NCBI GenBank assembly: GCA_021812385.1
Contig: JAKANO010000004.1
Coordinates: 1-64,000 of the forward strand
DNA length: 64,000 nucleotides
Origin: Pseudomonadota bacterium
GTDB taxonomy: Bacteria > Pseudomonadota > Gammaproteobacteria > Burkholderiales > Thiobacteraceae
Reading direction: 5' to 3'
Made by a program: the position numbers and the translations under genes
Shown: positions 1 through 8,787 of the stretch, one piece after another
Layout of the letters: each line of letters begins with the position of its first letter
How positions within the stretch are numbered: the stretch's first letter is position 1
The notes under the pieces: generated by a model
Databases searched by the model: none
What the model was told of the DNA's origin: nothing
What the model saw: the letters and a program-made list of their open reading frames with translations, nothing else

Positions 1-120
1 ACCGAAAAAGAGATTGCGCTCGCCGTGAAAAAGTTGAATCATCGACCCAGAAAGTGTCTCGCCTATCAGACACCCCACAGTGTATTTATGAAGGCTTTGC
101 GTGGCGCGCTTGTAAGTTGA
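1..120 (+). CDS. IS30-family transposase, C-terminal fragment (5' end outside window)
   Basis: Frame 1 is open from the first base to a TGA at 118-120 and encodes 39 residues. The text includes KLNHRPRKCLAYQTPHSVF, which is the characteristic C-terminal end of IS30-family DDE transposases (LNxRPRKCLxYxTPxEVF). The catalytic domain lies before the window, so it cannot be judged whether the gene is intact. It points toward iscX and stops 9 bp before the iscX stop codon, so the two genes converge. The family call is from motif recognition; I am fairly sure of it. Confidence 0.8.
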   Translation, partial: TEKEIALAVKKLNHRPRKCLAYQTPHSVFMKALRGALVS

Positions 121-128
121 ATTCGCCG
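1..128 (+). mobile_element. Right end of an IS30-type insertion sequence
   Basis: The transposase tail is followed by only a few bases before the iscX stop codon, so the right terminal inverted repeat should overlap the transposase stop at about 105-128 (GTAAGTTGAATTCGCC region). The left end and any target duplication lie outside the window, so the exact boundary is inferred. Confidence 0.5.
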
Positions 129-129
129 T

Positions 130-324
130 TTAACTCACTTCGTCGATCCAGGCCATTTGAATCGCTTCCAGAATTTTCTCGCCGGAAGCGTCCGGGTCGT
201 CGTCAAAATCCTCGAGCTCGGTGATCCAGCGGTGCAAGTCGGTAAAGCGCACATATTGCGGGTCGATCTCGGGGTGTGCTTCCGCCAGTTCGATGGCGAT
301 TACATGCACATCAGTCCATTTCAT
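130..324 (-). CDS. iscX: IscX (YfhJ), Fe-S assembly accessory protein
   Basis: A small acidic protein of 64 residues, the normal IscX length. It begins [18 protein letters not shown] and carries the conserved FTDLHRWI and [18 protein letters not shown] segments. IscX binds IscS and is proposed to be a regulator or iron adaptor of the ISC machinery. It is the last gene of the isc operon, 1 bp after fdx, as in gammaproteobacteria. Its stop codon is only 9 bp from the stop of the converging IS30 transposase, so the insertion sits at the very end of the operon without cutting it. Confidence 0.95.
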   Translation of the reverse strand: MKWTDVHVIAIELAEAHPEIDPQYVRFTDLHRWITELEDFDDDPDASGEKILEAIQMAWIDEVS

Positions 325-325
325 G

Positions 326-664
326 TCAGTGTCCCTCTTTAACCATGTTGATGCTGTATTTCGGAATTTCGATCACCAAGTCTTGCTGGTCGATGATGGC
401 TTGGCAGGACAGGCGCGAATTCGGCTCCAATCCCCAGGCCTTGTCCAACAAGTCGTCTTCTTTTTCATCCGCCTCCGGCAGCGATTCAAAACCTTCGCGC
501 ACGATGACATGGCAGGTGGTGCAGGCGCAGGATTTTTCGCAAGCATGATCGATCTCGATATCGTTGGCGAGCAAGGCATCGCAAATCGACATGCCGCTTG
601 CGGCTTCGATTACCGCGCCTTCCGGACAGAGTTCGACGTGGGGCAGGACGATGAGTTGGGGCAT
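326..664 (-). CDS. fdx: ISC-type [2Fe-2S] ferredoxin
   Basis: 112 residues. Cluster ligands are visible as C42-x5-C48-x2-C51 ([12 protein letters not shown]) and C87 (LSCQAI), the adrenodoxin-like arrangement of the ISC ferredoxin. It supplies electrons for cluster assembly on IscU, in complex with IscS. It lies between hscA and iscX in the standard isc order. The spacing to hscA is 36 bp with no terminator, so it is probably cotranscribed. Confidence 0.95.
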   Translation of the reverse strand: MPQLIVLPHVELCPEGAVIEAASGMSICDALLANDIEIDHACEKSCACTTCHVIVREGFESLPEADEKEDDLLDKAWGLEPNSRLSCQAIIDQQDLVIEIPKYSINMVKEGH

Positions 665-700
665 GGTGTTTAGGGTAACCTGTTTTAAGTTCGAGCGGGT

Positions 701-2566
701 TTAAGTCGATAGGTCGGCAATTTTTTGCCCGGTCAGGGCCTGCTTGATGGAAGCATCCATGCGCCGCGCGGCAAAATTCTCGGTGGCGCGATTCAGGGCT
801 TCAATTGCGTTCTTGATCGCGCGGTGGTCGGTGCCCGCCAGGGTGTCTTGCAGGGCGCGCTGGCTGGCGGTGATGGCGCTGAGCTCTGGAGCTGTCAGCA
901 GGGCGCTATCCGCTGCGAGTGCTGCGTCCACGGCGGCCAGGATGCTTTGTGCTTCCACGCGCTGTTCCGCCAAGGCGCGCGCCTGCATGTCGTGGCTGGC
1001 GAAACTTTGCGAGGCGGAGAGCATGCTGGTGATTTGATCGTCGGTCAGGCCATACGAGGGTTTGACCGTAATGGCGGCTTCCACGCCGCTGATTTGCTCG
1101 CGCGCCGAGACCGAGAGCAGGCCGTCGGCGTCGACTTGAAAGGTGAGGCGGATGCGTGCCGCGCCCGCCACCATGGGCGGTATGCCGCGCAACTCGAAGC
1201 GCGCCAGCGAACGGCAGTCGGCCACCAGCTCGCGCTCGCCTTGCACCACATGGAAGCTCATCGCGGTCTGGCCGTCTTTATAGGTGGTGAAATCCTGGCC
1301 GCGCGCGGTGGGGATGGTGGCGTTGCGCGGGATGACTTTTTCCACCAGGCCGCCCATGGTTTCGATGCCCAGCGACAGCGGGATCACGTCCAGCAGCAGC
1401 ATCTCTTCGCTGGATTTGTTGCCGGCCAGCACATTGGCCTGGATCGCCGCGCCGAGCGCGACCACTTTGTCCGGATCGAGGTTGGTGAGCGGCTCCTGTT
1501 GGAAAAACTCCGCCACCGCACGCTGAATATGCGGCATGCGCGTAGCGCCGCCAACCATCACCACGCCCTTGATTTCTTCCACGCTCAGGCCGGCATCGCG
1601 CAAGGCTTTGCGCGTGGGCGCCAAGGTTTTTTGCACTAGGCTCTGGGTGATTTCGCTCAGGATTTTACTGGTGATTTGCAAGTCCACCATCTCGCCGGTG
1701 GAGAGCATCGCGGTAAAACGCGTTTCGGGGTGATTGGTGAGTTCTTCCTTGACCTCGCGCGCCTTGGCCATGAGCAGGCGCGTATCGTTGGCGTTGAGCG
1801 GCGTTAAGGTCGCCTGCTCCAACACCCAGCAAAAGATGCGCCGGTCGAAATCGTCGCCGCCCAAGGCCGAATCGCCATTCGTAGCCAGTACTTCGAACAC
1901 GCCTTTTTGCAAGCGCAGAATGGATATGTCGAAGGTGCCGCCACCCAGGTCATACACGGCGTAGATACCTTCGGAGGCATTGTCCAAGCCATAGGCTACG
2001 GCGGCGGCGGTCGGTTCGTTGAGTAGGCGCAACACGTTGAGGCCGGCTAGGCGCGCCGCGTCTTTGGTGGCTTGGCGCTGCGCGTCGTCGAAATAGGCCG
2101 GCACGGTAATCACCACCCCGACCAATTCGCCGCCCAGCGCTTTTTCGGCGCGGCTGCGGAGCGTTTTTAAGATCTCCGCCGATATTTCGACCGGCGTTAT
2201 AATCCCGGCACAAGTCTTAATTTGCACCATGCCCGGCGCATCGATGAATTGGTAGGGCATTTCATTCGCATGCGGAATGTCTTTCAAGCCGCGGCCCATG
2301 AATCGCTTCACCGAGACTATGGTGTTATGCGGATCGACGCATTGATGGGCTTGGGCGGCATAGCCGACCTCGGTGTGTCCGTGGGCGTCATAGCGCACGA
2401 TCGAGGGCAGCAGCGGGCGGCCGGTTTCGTCGTTGAGCACGATGCTCATGCCGCTGCGCACCGTGGCCACCAGCGAATTGGTCGTGCCCAAGTCTATCCC
2501 CACCGCGAGTCGGTGTTGATGGGGGGCGGCGCTCATGCCCGGTTCGGCAATTTGTAACAGGGCCAT
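701..2566 (-). CDS. hscA: HscA, Fe-S biogenesis Hsp70 chaperone
   Basis: 621 residues with the Hsp70 phosphate-binding motif [13 protein letters not shown] near residue 22 and the [12 protein letters not shown] motif in the nucleotide-binding domain, followed by a substrate-binding domain. The length matches HscA (about 616-620) and is shorter than DnaK. HscA recognises the LPPVK motif of IscU and drives cluster transfer with HscB. The start codon shares one base with the hscB stop (TAATG on the minus strand), indicating translational coupling. Confidence 0.96.
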   Translation of the reverse strand: MALLQIAEPGMSAAPHQHRLAVGIDLGTTNSLVATVRSGMSIVLNDETGRPLLPSIVRYDAHGHTEVGYAAQAHQCVDPHNTIVSVKRFMGRGLKDIPHANEMPYQFIDAPGMVQIKTCAGIITPVEISAEILKTLRSRAEKALGGELVGVVITVPAYFDDAQRQATKDAARLAGLNVLRLLNEPTAAAVAYGLDNASEGIYAVYDLGGGTFDISILRLQKGVFEVLATNGDSALGGDDFDRRIFCWVLEQATLTPLNANDTRLLMAKAREVKEELTNHPETRFTAMLSTGEMVDLQITSKILSEITQSLVQKTLAPTRKALRDAGLSVEEIKGVVMVGGATRMPHIQRAVAEFFQQEPLTNLDPDKVVALGAAIQANVLAGNKSSEEMLLLDVIPLSLGIETMGGLVEKVIPRNATIPTARGQDFTTYKDGQTAMSFHVVQGERELVADCRSLARFELRGIPPMVAGAARIRLTFQVDADGLLSVSAREQISGVEAAITVKPSYGLTDDQITSMLSASQSFASHDMQARALAEQRVEAQSILAAVDAALAADSALLTAPELSAITASQRALQDTLAGTDHRAIKNAIEALNRATENFAARRMDASIKQALTGQKIADLST

Positions 2567-3096
2567 TAGGTCTCCAGGGCTTCCAATGCGTCATTAATTT
2601 CTTCGCGCAGTTTATCCAAGAAGCGCAGCTTGCGCACTGCTCCCGCTGCACCGGCGTAATCGTGTTGCTGATCGAGCTTTTGGCCGAGTTCTGCATGCAA
2701 CTGATGTGTCGCATGGCGCAGCTTGCCGGCGAGATGATCGAGCGCGGCGGCATCGGCTGCCTCGGTCGCCTCGCCGATGGCCTCGCGCCATTCCATCTGT
2801 TCCATCAGGAAATCGGCGGGCATGGCGGTGTTGGTTTCTTCTTGCGTATCGATGCCGTGCAGGCTTAATAAATAACGCGCACGATTGATCGGCTGTTTCA
2901 GGGTTTGATACGCTTCGTTGACGTATGTCGAGCTCTGCATGGAAAGCCGCCGCTCGGCATCGCCGGCGCTGCTGAACTTGTCAGGATGCACCTGCGCTTG
3001 CAGCGCGCGGTAGCTCGGCTCCAGGCGCGCCAGATCGATCTGGAACGCGGGTTCCAGATCGAACAAGGCAAAATAATTTTTGGAAAAATCGATCAC
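2566..3096 (-). CDS. hscB: HscB, J-domain co-chaperone
   Basis: 176 residues. An N-terminal J domain shows the essential HPD tripeptide at residues 37-39 (QVHPDKF), followed by a C-terminal helical domain that binds IscU. It delivers IscU to HscA and stimulates its ATPase. It is placed between iscA and hscA, with the last base of its stop codon shared by the hscA start. Confidence 0.95.
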   Translation of the reverse strand: MIDFSKNYFALFDLEPAFQIDLARLEPSYRALQAQVHPDKFSSAGDAERRLSMQSSTYVNEAYQTLKQPINRARYLLSLHGIDTQEETNTAMPADFLMEQMEWREAIGEATEAADAAALDHLAGKLRHATHQLHAELGQKLDQQHDYAGAAGAVRKLRFLDKLREEINDALEALET

Positions 3097-3126
3097 GAGC
3101 TAGGCAGCACTTTTCGCTCGCGGGGT

Positions 3127-3450
3127 TTAGACGTTAAAACTTTCCCCGCAGCCGCAGGCATCCTTGACATTGGGGTTGTTGAACTTAAAGCCTTCGTTGA
3201 GTCCTTCGCGCGCATAATCCAGCTCGGTGCCATCGATATACACGAGGCTCTTGGGGTCGACGAATACTTTTACGCCATGACTCTCGAAGGCGGCATCGCC
3301 TTCCGTGGCTTCGTCGGCGAATTCCAGCACGTAGGCTAGCCCGGAGCAACCCGTGGTACGCACCGCAAGGCGCAGGCCCACGCCTTTGCCGCGCTTGGCG
3401 AGGTAATTTTGCACGTGCTTGGCGGCTTGTTCGGTCAGCGTAATAGCCAT
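3127..3450 (-). CDS. iscA: IscA, A-type Fe-S carrier
   Basis: 107 residues with the three conserved cysteines of A-type carriers: C35 in TTGCSGLAY, and C99 and C101 in the C-terminal CGCGESF motif. It probably carries Fe-S clusters or iron from IscU to target apoproteins. It lies 15 bp downstream of iscU and 30 bp upstream of hscB. The isc position favours IscA over ErpA. Confidence 0.95.
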   Translation of the reverse strand: MAITLTEQAAKHVQNYLAKRGKGVGLRLAVRTTGCSGLAYVLEFADEATEGDAAFESHGVKVFVDPKSLVYIDGTELDYAREGLNEGFKFNNPNVKDACGCGESFNV

Positions 3451-3465
3451 CTCTAACCTCGTGCC

Positions 3466-3873
3466 TTATTTCGCCGCAACTGCGGCGGCATCGCCCAGGT
3501 GTTTTTGCTTGTAGTCTTCCACGGCGGCCTTGATCGCATCTTCCGCTAAAATCGAGCAGTGGATTTTAACCGGGGGCAGCGCCAATTCTTCGGCGATTTG
3601 CGTGTTTTTGATCGACAAGGCTTGATCCAGTGTTTTGCCCTTCACCCATTCGGTGACGAGCGAGCTGGAGGCAATGGCCGAGCCGCAACCGTAAGTCTTG
3701 AATTTGGCATCTTCGATCAGGCCGTCTTTACCGACCTTGATTTGCAGTTTCATCACATCGCCGCAGGCGGGCGCACCCACCATGCCGGTACCGACATCGC
3801 CGTCTTCCTTGCCGAAAGAGCCGACGTTGCGCGGGTTTTCGTAGTGGTCTAAAACTTTATCGCTGTATGCCAT
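3466..3873 (-). CDS. iscU: IscU, Fe-S cluster scaffold
   Basis: 135 residues. Ligands C37 (APACGD, with D39), C63 (KTYGCGSAIASSS) and C106 (KIHCSILAED) are all present. The HscA recognition motif LPPVK is at residues 99-103. It is the platform on which IscS sulfur and iron are assembled. A gene of the expected size, directly after iscS in the operon. Confidence 0.97.
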   Translation of the reverse strand: MAYSDKVLDHYENPRNVGSFGKEDGDVGTGMVGAPACGDVMKLQIKVGKDGLIEDAKFKTYGCGSAIASSSLVTEWVKGKTLDQALSIKNTQIAEELALPPVKIHCSILAEDAIKAAVEDYKQKHLGDAAAVAAK

Positions 3874-3894
3874 GATCTTCTCCTGCTAATGATG

Positions 3895-5106
3895 TTAGTG
3901 AGCCGCCCACTGAATGGAATTGAGGTCGATGCCGTCTTGGTACATTTCCCACAGCGGCGACAATTCGCGCAGCTTGGCGATTTTGCTCTTCAGTAAATCG
4001 ATGGTGTAGTCGATCTCTTCTTCCGTGGTGAAGCGGCCAATGGTAAAGCGTATCGAGCTATGCGCCAATTCGTCGGAACGGCCGAGCGATTTCAAGACAT
4101 AGGAGGGCTCGAGGCTGGCGGAAGTACAGGCGGAGCCGCTGGAAACCGCGACATCCTTGATCGCCATGATGAGCGATTCGCCTTCGACAAAATTGAAACT
4201 GATATTGAGGTTGTGCGGCACACGGTTGTCCATGTCGCCGTTCACATACACTTCTTCCATTTCCTGAAAGCCTTTCAGCAGCTTGTCGCGCAGCATGCGG
4301 ATGCGATCGTTTTCAGTCGCCATTTCTTCGCGTGCAATGCGGAACGCTTCGCCCATGCCAACGCATTGATGCGGCGCCAGGGTGCCGGAGCGCATGCCGC
4401 GCTCGTGGCCGCCGCCATGCATTTGCGCTTCCACGCGCACGCGCGGCTTGCGCCGCACGTAGAGTGCGCCGATGCCTTTCGGGCCATAGGTCTTGTGCGC
4501 CGAGAAAGACATTAAATCGACCTTGAGTTTTTGCAAATCGATGGCGACTTTGCCCGTGGCTTGCGCCGCGTCGACGTGGAAAATAATGCCTTTTTCGCGG
4601 CAAATTTCGCCCAGCGTCGGGATGTCTTGGATCACGCCGATTTCGTTGTTGACGTACATCACAGACGCCAAAATGGTGTCGGGGCGTATGGCGGCCTTAA
4701 ATTGTTCCAGGTCCAACAGGCCATCGCTTTTGGTGGACAGATAAGTCACTTCAAAACCTTGGCGCTCCAGCTCGCGGCAGGTGTCGAGCACTGCTTTGTG
4801 CTCGGTTTTGAGCGTAATGAGATGCTTGCCCTTGCCTTTGTAAAAGTGTGCCGCGCCTTTGATCGCCAAGTTGTTGGATTCGGTGGCGCCGGACGTCCAG
4901 ATGATTTCTTTCGAATCGGCGTTCACCAATTGCGCGATTTGTTCACGTGCATCCTCAACCGCTTTTTCCGCTTCCCAGCCGAAGGGGTGCGAGCGCGACG
5001 CCGGATTGCCGAAATGCTCGGTCAAATACGGAATCATTTTCTGCGCCACGCGCGGATCAACCGGTGTGGTCGCGGAGTAGTCGAGATAAATCGGGGTTTT
5101 TACCAT
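3895..5106 (-). CDS. iscS: IscS, cysteine desulfurase
   Basis: 403 residues, class V aminotransferase fold. The PLP lysine is K205 in [12 protein letters not shown]. The persulfide cysteine is C327 in [17 protein letters not shown], on the flexible loop typical of group I desulfurases. It converts cysteine to alanine and passes sulfur to IscU and to tRNA thiolation partners. It follows iscR by 24 bp. The cysteine-forming gene cysE lies just upstream of iscR in the same orientation, giving a short supply chain. Confidence 0.97.
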   Translation of the reverse strand: MVKTPIYLDYSATTPVDPRVAQKMIPYLTEHFGNPASRSHPFGWEAEKAVEDAREQIAQLVNADSKEIIWTSGATESNNLAIKGAAHFYKGKGKHLITLKTEHKAVLDTCRELERQGFEVTYLSTKSDGLLDLEQFKAAIRPDTILASVMYVNNEIGVIQDIPTLGEICREKGIIFHVDAAQATGKVAIDLQKLKVDLMSFSAHKTYGPKGIGALYVRRKPRVRVEAQMHGGGHERGMRSGTLAPHQCVGMGEAFRIAREEMATENDRIRMLRDKLLKGFQEMEEVYVNGDMDNRVPHNLNISFNFVEGESLIMAIKDVAVSSGSACTSASLEPSYVLKSLGRSDELAHSSIRFTIGRFTTEEEIDYTIDLLKSKIAKLRELSPLWEMYQDGIDLNSIQWAAH

Positions 5107-5130
5107 TGCCTATCTTTCTTTAGTGCCTAA

Positions 5131-5598
5131 TTAGGCGGCAGCTTCATTCGCTACGCGCTTATCTTTCATGATCGATACTTTGTCATCGGCCTGTTTGCGC
5201 TGTTGCACGACCAGCTCAGCCAGGGAAACCGCTTCCAGGTATTCGTAAATATGCTTGTTCAGGCCGGTCCACAGCTCGTGCGTCATGCAGCGGTGGTCGT
5301 CCAGGCAGTTGCCTAAACCGCCGCATTGCGTGGCGTCGATCGGCTCGTCGACCGCGCGGATGATTTCAGCGACGGAAATGGCGCTGGTGTCCTTGGCCAG
5401 GCAATAGCCGCCGCCTGGGCCGCGTACGCTCTCAACCAGGGCGCGCCGGCGTAATTTGCCGAATAATTGCTCTAAGTAAGACAGTGAAATTTTTTGGCGA
5501 TCACTGATGCCGGCTAAAGTCACGGGGCCATTGCCGTTACGCATGGCTAAATCCAACATTGCCGTTACTGCAAATCGTCCCTTCGTGGTCAGTCTCAT
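5131..5598 (-). CDS. iscR: IscR, Rrf2-family Fe-S sensing regulator
   Basis: 155 residues from the second of two adjacent ATGs. That one aligns with known IscR starts ([18 protein letters not shown]) and has AGGGG seven bases upstream. An N-terminal winged helix is followed by the three [2Fe-2S] cysteines C92, C98 and C104 (TQCGGLGNC...HRC) and the nearby histidine ligand in CMTHELW. Holo-IscR represses the isc operon. A matching box overlaps the promoter just upstream, so autoregulation is likely. A start at 5601 would add one Met. Confidence 0.96.
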   Translation of the reverse strand: MRLTTKGRFAVTAMLDLAMRNGNGPVTLAGISDRQKISLSYLEQLFGKLRRRALVESVRGPGGGYCLAKDTSAISVAEIIRAVDEPIDATQCGGLGNCLDDHRCMTHELWTGLNKHIYEYLEAVSLAELVVQQRKQADDKVSIMKDKRVANEAAA

Positions 5599-5628
5599 CA
5601 TGCATCCCCTGTGTAATGGATAACAGGA

Positions 5629-5661
5629 ATTTTAGTGAACCCTACTAAATTAGTCAACTAT
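5629..5661 (-). promoter_or_regulatory. isc operon promoter with overlapping IscR type-1 box
   Basis: On the minus strand there is TTGACT (5657-5652), a 17-base spacer and TAAAAT (5634-5629), a near-consensus sigma-70 promoter about 30 bp before iscR. The 25 bases from 5661 to 5637 (starting ATAGTTGACTAATTT) match about 22 positions of the E. coli type-1 IscR consensus ATASYYGACTRWWWYAGTCRRSTAT and cover the -35 box. Its first bases are the last codons and stop of cysE (I-V-D-stop). Confidence 0.8.
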
Positions 5662-6402
5662 TTTATTCAGATGGTTAACATCGAACTTTGCTTCGGCTAC
5701 GGCGACTGCATCGCTGTCCACGCCAAGCTTTTGTAAAGCGCCTAGAATCAAATGCATGCGCTGATCGTTCGCCGCAATATGATCCAGAATGGCGTGAATC
5801 GCTTGCACTACCGGATCATTCATATCCTGGCTGATCGCATAAGCAGAAAATCCAATTTTTTCAGCGGTTTCAGAGCGAATCTTGGCCTGTTCCGTGTCCA
5901 GGATGCGGGCCGGGATGCCAATCGCCGTTGCCCCGGGCGGAACATCCTTCACGACTACGGCATTGGAGCCGATTTTGGCGCCTTCGCCCAAGGTGATCGG
6001 CCCCAGAATCTTTGCCCCTGCGCCGATGACGACGCCTTTGCCTAGCGTGGGGTGGCGTTTGCCCTTATTCCAGGAGGTGCCGCCCAGCGTTACGCCGTGA
6101 TACAGGGTGCAATCATCCCCGATTTCGGCGGTTTCGCCAATGACCACACCCATGCCATGGTCAATGAATACGCGCCGTCCGATGGTCGCACCTGGATGAA
6201 TTTCGATACCGGTGAACCAGCGCGCCAAATGGGCAATAAAGCGTGCCAGCCAACGCAAACCATGCCGCCACAGCCAACCCGACAGGCGATGCAACAGCAG
6301 CGCATGCACGCCGGGATAAGTGGTCAGTATCTCGAATGTCGAGCGCGCCGCCGGGTCGCGATCGAAAACGACGGCAATGTCTTCACGTAGATGCTTAAAC
6401 AT
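5650..6402 (-). CDS. cysE: Serine O-acetyltransferase
   Basis: 250 residues. It has an N-terminal helical SATase domain ([17 protein letters not shown]) and a left-handed beta-helix of hexapeptide repeats with [22 protein letters not shown] and the catalytic-loop histidines ([10 protein letters not shown]). It makes O-acetylserine, the direct precursor for cysteine synthase. The trmJ-cysE-iscR order is common in betaproteobacteria. The gene end contains the isc promoter, so the two transcription units overlap. Slightly shorter than the E. coli enzyme (273). Confidence 0.95.
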   Translation of the reverse strand: MFKHLREDIAVVFDRDPAARSTFEILTTYPGVHALLLHRLSGWLWRHGLRWLARFIAHLARWFTGIEIHPGATIGRRVFIDHGMGVVIGETAEIGDDCTLYHGVTLGGTSWNKGKRHPTLGKGVVIGAGAKILGPITLGEGAKIGSNAVVVKDVPPGATAIGIPARILDTEQAKIRSETAEKIGFSAYAISQDMNDPVVQAIHAILDHIAANDQRMHLILGALQKLGVDSDAVAVAEAKFDVNHLNKIVD

Positions 6403-6448
6403 AATCGGATACCAAGGTTAGCGTTTTATTATATTTAAGCTGACTAAT

Positions 6449-7192
6449 TCAGTCCACTTTTGGTTTTACGAATAAATTGATCTGTTTAAGGATGCCCATC
6501 AGGATGCTGAACTCTTCTTTTTCCAACTGCGTGCGCGCGAACATGCGGCGGATTCTGGGCATTAAGCGTTTCGGGTGATCCGGGTCGAGAAACTGTATGC
6601 GCTTTAGGGTTTCTTCCAGGCGTTGGTAAAAGAACTCAATGTCTTCCAGGGGCGCTAGCTGCGCGGTGTCGGTGGCCTCGGGCGTTAAATTCAGCGTCGC
6701 CATGCGCAGTTCATAGGCCATGATTTGCACCGCGCTGGCTACGTTGAGCGAGGTGTAAGCGCTGTCGGTGGGGATCGAAATCACATACTGGCAGCGCGCG
6801 AGCTCCGTATTGGAGAGCCCATACGTCTCATTGCCGAACAACAGCGCGACTTGTTGCGTCGCAGCGATTTCGACCAGGCGCTTTGCGGCTTCGCGCACAT
6901 CCAAGCATGGGTTTTGTAAATCGCGCCGCCGCGCCGTCAAGCCGGCGGCAATGACGCTGCCGGCCAGCGCTGCATCCAAGTTGCTGTGCACTTGCGCTTG
7001 CTCCAGCACATCGCGCGCATCGCAAGCCAGCGCATCGGCCTCGGCATGCGGAAAGCGTTGTGGTTCAACCAAGTGCAGGCGGCTTAAGCCCATGGTCTTC
7101 ATGGCGCGCGCAGCGGAACCGATATTGCCGGGGTGGCTGGTGTGGTCCAGCACGATGCGGATATTGGATAGGGGATTAAGGTCGTTTTTCAT
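6449..7192 (-). CDS. trmJ: tRNA (cytidine/uridine-2'-O-)-methyltransferase TrmJ
   Basis: 247 residues, SPOUT fold. Motifs are visible: SHPGNIGSAARAMKTMG at the N terminus and GNETYGLSNTEL plus IPTDSAYTSLNVASAVQ, which form the knotted SAM site. TrmJ modifies position 32 of tRNAs. The gene lies upstream of cysE-iscR and is divergent from suhB, the same neighbourhood as in enterics. The start codon is 3 bp from the end of a 177-bp inverted-repeat element whose terminal TCTAGG occupies the ribosome-binding position. Confidence 0.93.
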   Translation of the reverse strand: MKNDLNPLSNIRIVLDHTSHPGNIGSAARAMKTMGLSRLHLVEPQRFPHAEADALACDARDVLEQAQVHSNLDAALAGSVIAAGLTARRRDLQNPCLDVREAAKRLVEIAATQQVALLFGNETYGLSNTELARCQYVISIPTDSAYTSLNVASAVQIMAYELRMATLNLTPEATDTAQLAPLEDIEFFYQRLEETLKRIQFLDPDHPKRLMPRIRRMFARTQLEKEEFSILMGILKQINLFVKPKVD

Positions 7193-7195
7193 TTA

Positions 7196-7372
7196 AACCT
7201 AGAAACGGTAGTTGGACGCATCCGATGTTGCGTTTGGGCGGGCGTCTGGCTGAACGTGCCAGCGGGTGCGTAGCGTTTTCAAGCAAAAGGTGATGCTGTT
7301 TGAAGCGGTTAAAGCCTATATTCATACTGTTTTCCATACGTTAGGAGAGCGGTCAACTGCCGTTTCTAGGTT
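7196..7372. mobile_element. MITE-like inverted-repeat element, copy 1
   Basis: The ends are AACCTAGAAACGGTAGTTGG on the left and the matching inverted form GGTCAACTGCCGTTTCTAGG followed by TT on the right (about 20 bp, imperfect). A second element with the same ends lies at 56226-56465; the interiors do not obviously match. No ORF is present inside. It fills the whole divergent trmJ/suhB intergenic region and must therefore contain or influence both promoters. No clear target duplication was seen. Confidence 0.65.
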
Positions 7373-7415
7373 AGAATAGCGTCTTTGCTCTTTAATCGAT
7401 TTCGAAGGTTTACAC

Positions 7416-8210
7416 ATGCACCCCATGCTCAACATTGCGGTAAAGGCCGCGCGTCGCGCCGGTTCTATCATCAACCGTGCGACACAAGATTTGGATTTGC
7501 TCACCGTGCAGCGTAAAGGCAATCATGATTATGTGAGCGAGGTGGATAAGATGGCGGAGCAGGCTATCGTGGAAACCCTGCTGGAAGCCTATCCCGACCA
7601 TGCAATTCTAGCAGAAGAGGGTGGCGCTCAAGGCAACTCGGAGTATGTGTGGATCATCGACCCGCTCGACGGCACCACCAATTTTTTGCATGGACTGCCG
7701 CAGTTTGCCGTTTCCATCGCCTTGCAGCACAAAGGCTTGCTGAGCCAGGCGGTGGTGTTCGATCCTTCGCGCAACGAGCTCTACACCGCCACGCGCGGCC
7801 GCGGCACTTACCTCAACGACCGGCGCCTGCGGGTCAGCAAGCAGACGCGCATGGAAGATGCGCTTATCGGCACCGGCTTTCCTTACCATGATTTTTCTTT
7901 CATGGATGCGTACGTAAAAATTTTGAAGGATTTAATGCCCAAGGTTGCCGGGGTGCGGCGCCCGGGCGCAGCTTCGCTGGATCTCGCCTATGTCGCTGCC
8001 GGGCGCTACGATGGTTTCTGGGAAGCGGGCCTCAAGCAGTGGGACATGGCGGCGGGCATTTTGCTGATACAGGAAGCCGGCGGCTTGGTCACCGATTTCG
8101 AGGGCGGGGAAAATGTCTTGTCGAGCGGCAATATTGTCGGCGGTAATCCCAAAATCTTTGCGCAACTACTCAGCATTGTTCAAGCGCATGCTTTGCCGCA
8201 GCGCATTTAG
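7416..8210 (+). CDS. suhB: Inositol-1-monophosphatase SuhB
   Basis: 264 residues of the Mg-dependent phosphatase (FIG) superfamily. Metal-binding motifs are [24 protein letters not shown] and [15 protein letters not shown]. It dephosphorylates inositol 1-phosphate; in E. coli it also acts in rRNA antitermination. Divergent from trmJ, as in enterics. Its 3' end overlaps the converging hypothetical gene by 4 bp. Confidence 0.95.
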   Translation: MHPMLNIAVKAARRAGSIINRATQDLDLLTVQRKGNHDYVSEVDKMAEQAIVETLLEAYPDHAILAEEGGAQGNSEYVWIIDPLDGTTNFLHGLPQFAVSIALQHKGLLSQAVVFDPSRNELYTATRGRGTYLNDRRLRVSKQTRMEDALIGTGFPYHDFSFMDAYVKILKDLMPKVAGVRRPGAASLDLAYVAAGRYDGFWEAGLKQWDMAAGILLIQEAGGLVTDFEGGENVLSSGNIVGGNPKIFAQLLSIVQAHALPQRI

Positions 8211-8530
8211 GCGTTATAGCTGACTTCGATATCGCGCGGGCAGGGCATGAGCAGGTTGGAAATATTTTTGTACCCAAAGCCGTAAAACTCTTTGAGGTAG
8301 CGGTGGAATCGACGCTCATGGAATTCTAAATGGATCTCCAGCGATTCGACTAAAGAGCGGGCAAGCGGCAGCGCGTATTCCGGCTCGCGTTCGTGCAGGA
8401 ACAGGCGGCCGCTGTAGGTAAATCCATTGGCCTGCAATACCAGGCAAATCTGTCCCCACAATGATTCGCAAAGATCTTGCGGGGAATGCTCGTAGTCTAA
8501 ATTGATCACGATACCCGTTTTGGTCGGCAT
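8207..8530 (-). CDS. Hypothetical protein, 107 aa
   Basis: I do not recognise the family. The protein is soluble, with no signal peptide or membrane segment, rich in His, Glu and aromatic residues ([19 protein letters not shown]), and begins [15 protein letters not shown]. It converges on suhB with a 4-bp overlap. The balanced codon use and the lack of a competing reading frame make it a likely real gene of unknown role. Confidence 0.65.
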   Translation of the reverse strand: MPTKTGIVINLDYEHSPQDLCESLWGQICLVLQANGFTYSGRLFLHEREPEYALPLARSLVESLEIHLEFHERRFHRYLKEFYGFGYKNISNLLMPCPRDIEVSYNA

Positions 8531-8787
8531 GTCTGGAGTCCTTACTGGTTAAGCTGATCGCATATTAGTAAATTATGAAATAATAATCAATTGTCTTGTT
8601 GTGCGTCATGACAAAAGAATTCCGGGAACAGGATTTGAGCGTTGTTATTTCCAGTCCTGAACCCTGATGGATGGAGTTGGCTGACTTGGCGGGCGGAGGG
8701 GAATTAATCCAAGCGATTCCTCCTAGGGATCGCTTGGATTATGCTGGGCTTACAAGCCTGTGCGGTTGCGCGTGGGGCGCCACGCAT
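8531..8787. other. Intergenic region with a strong hairpin
   Basis: The 257 bp between the 107-aa hypothetical gene and the outer-membrane gene contain a 13-bp perfect stem at 8705-8717 and 8729-8741 (TAATCCAAGCGAT / ATCGCTTGGATTA). It is about 50 bp downstream of the barrel gene. It has no T-run on either side, so a plain intrinsic terminator is doubtful; an mRNA-end stabiliser or REP-type hairpin fits as well. Nothing else was seen. Confidence 0.55.

Noticed and set aside
725-1639. 304-residue plus-strand reading frame opposite hscA
   Set aside because: It lies wholly within the well-conserved hscA gene, has low-complexity Arg/Gly/His-rich text typical of antisense frames in GC-rich DNA, and has no family resemblance.
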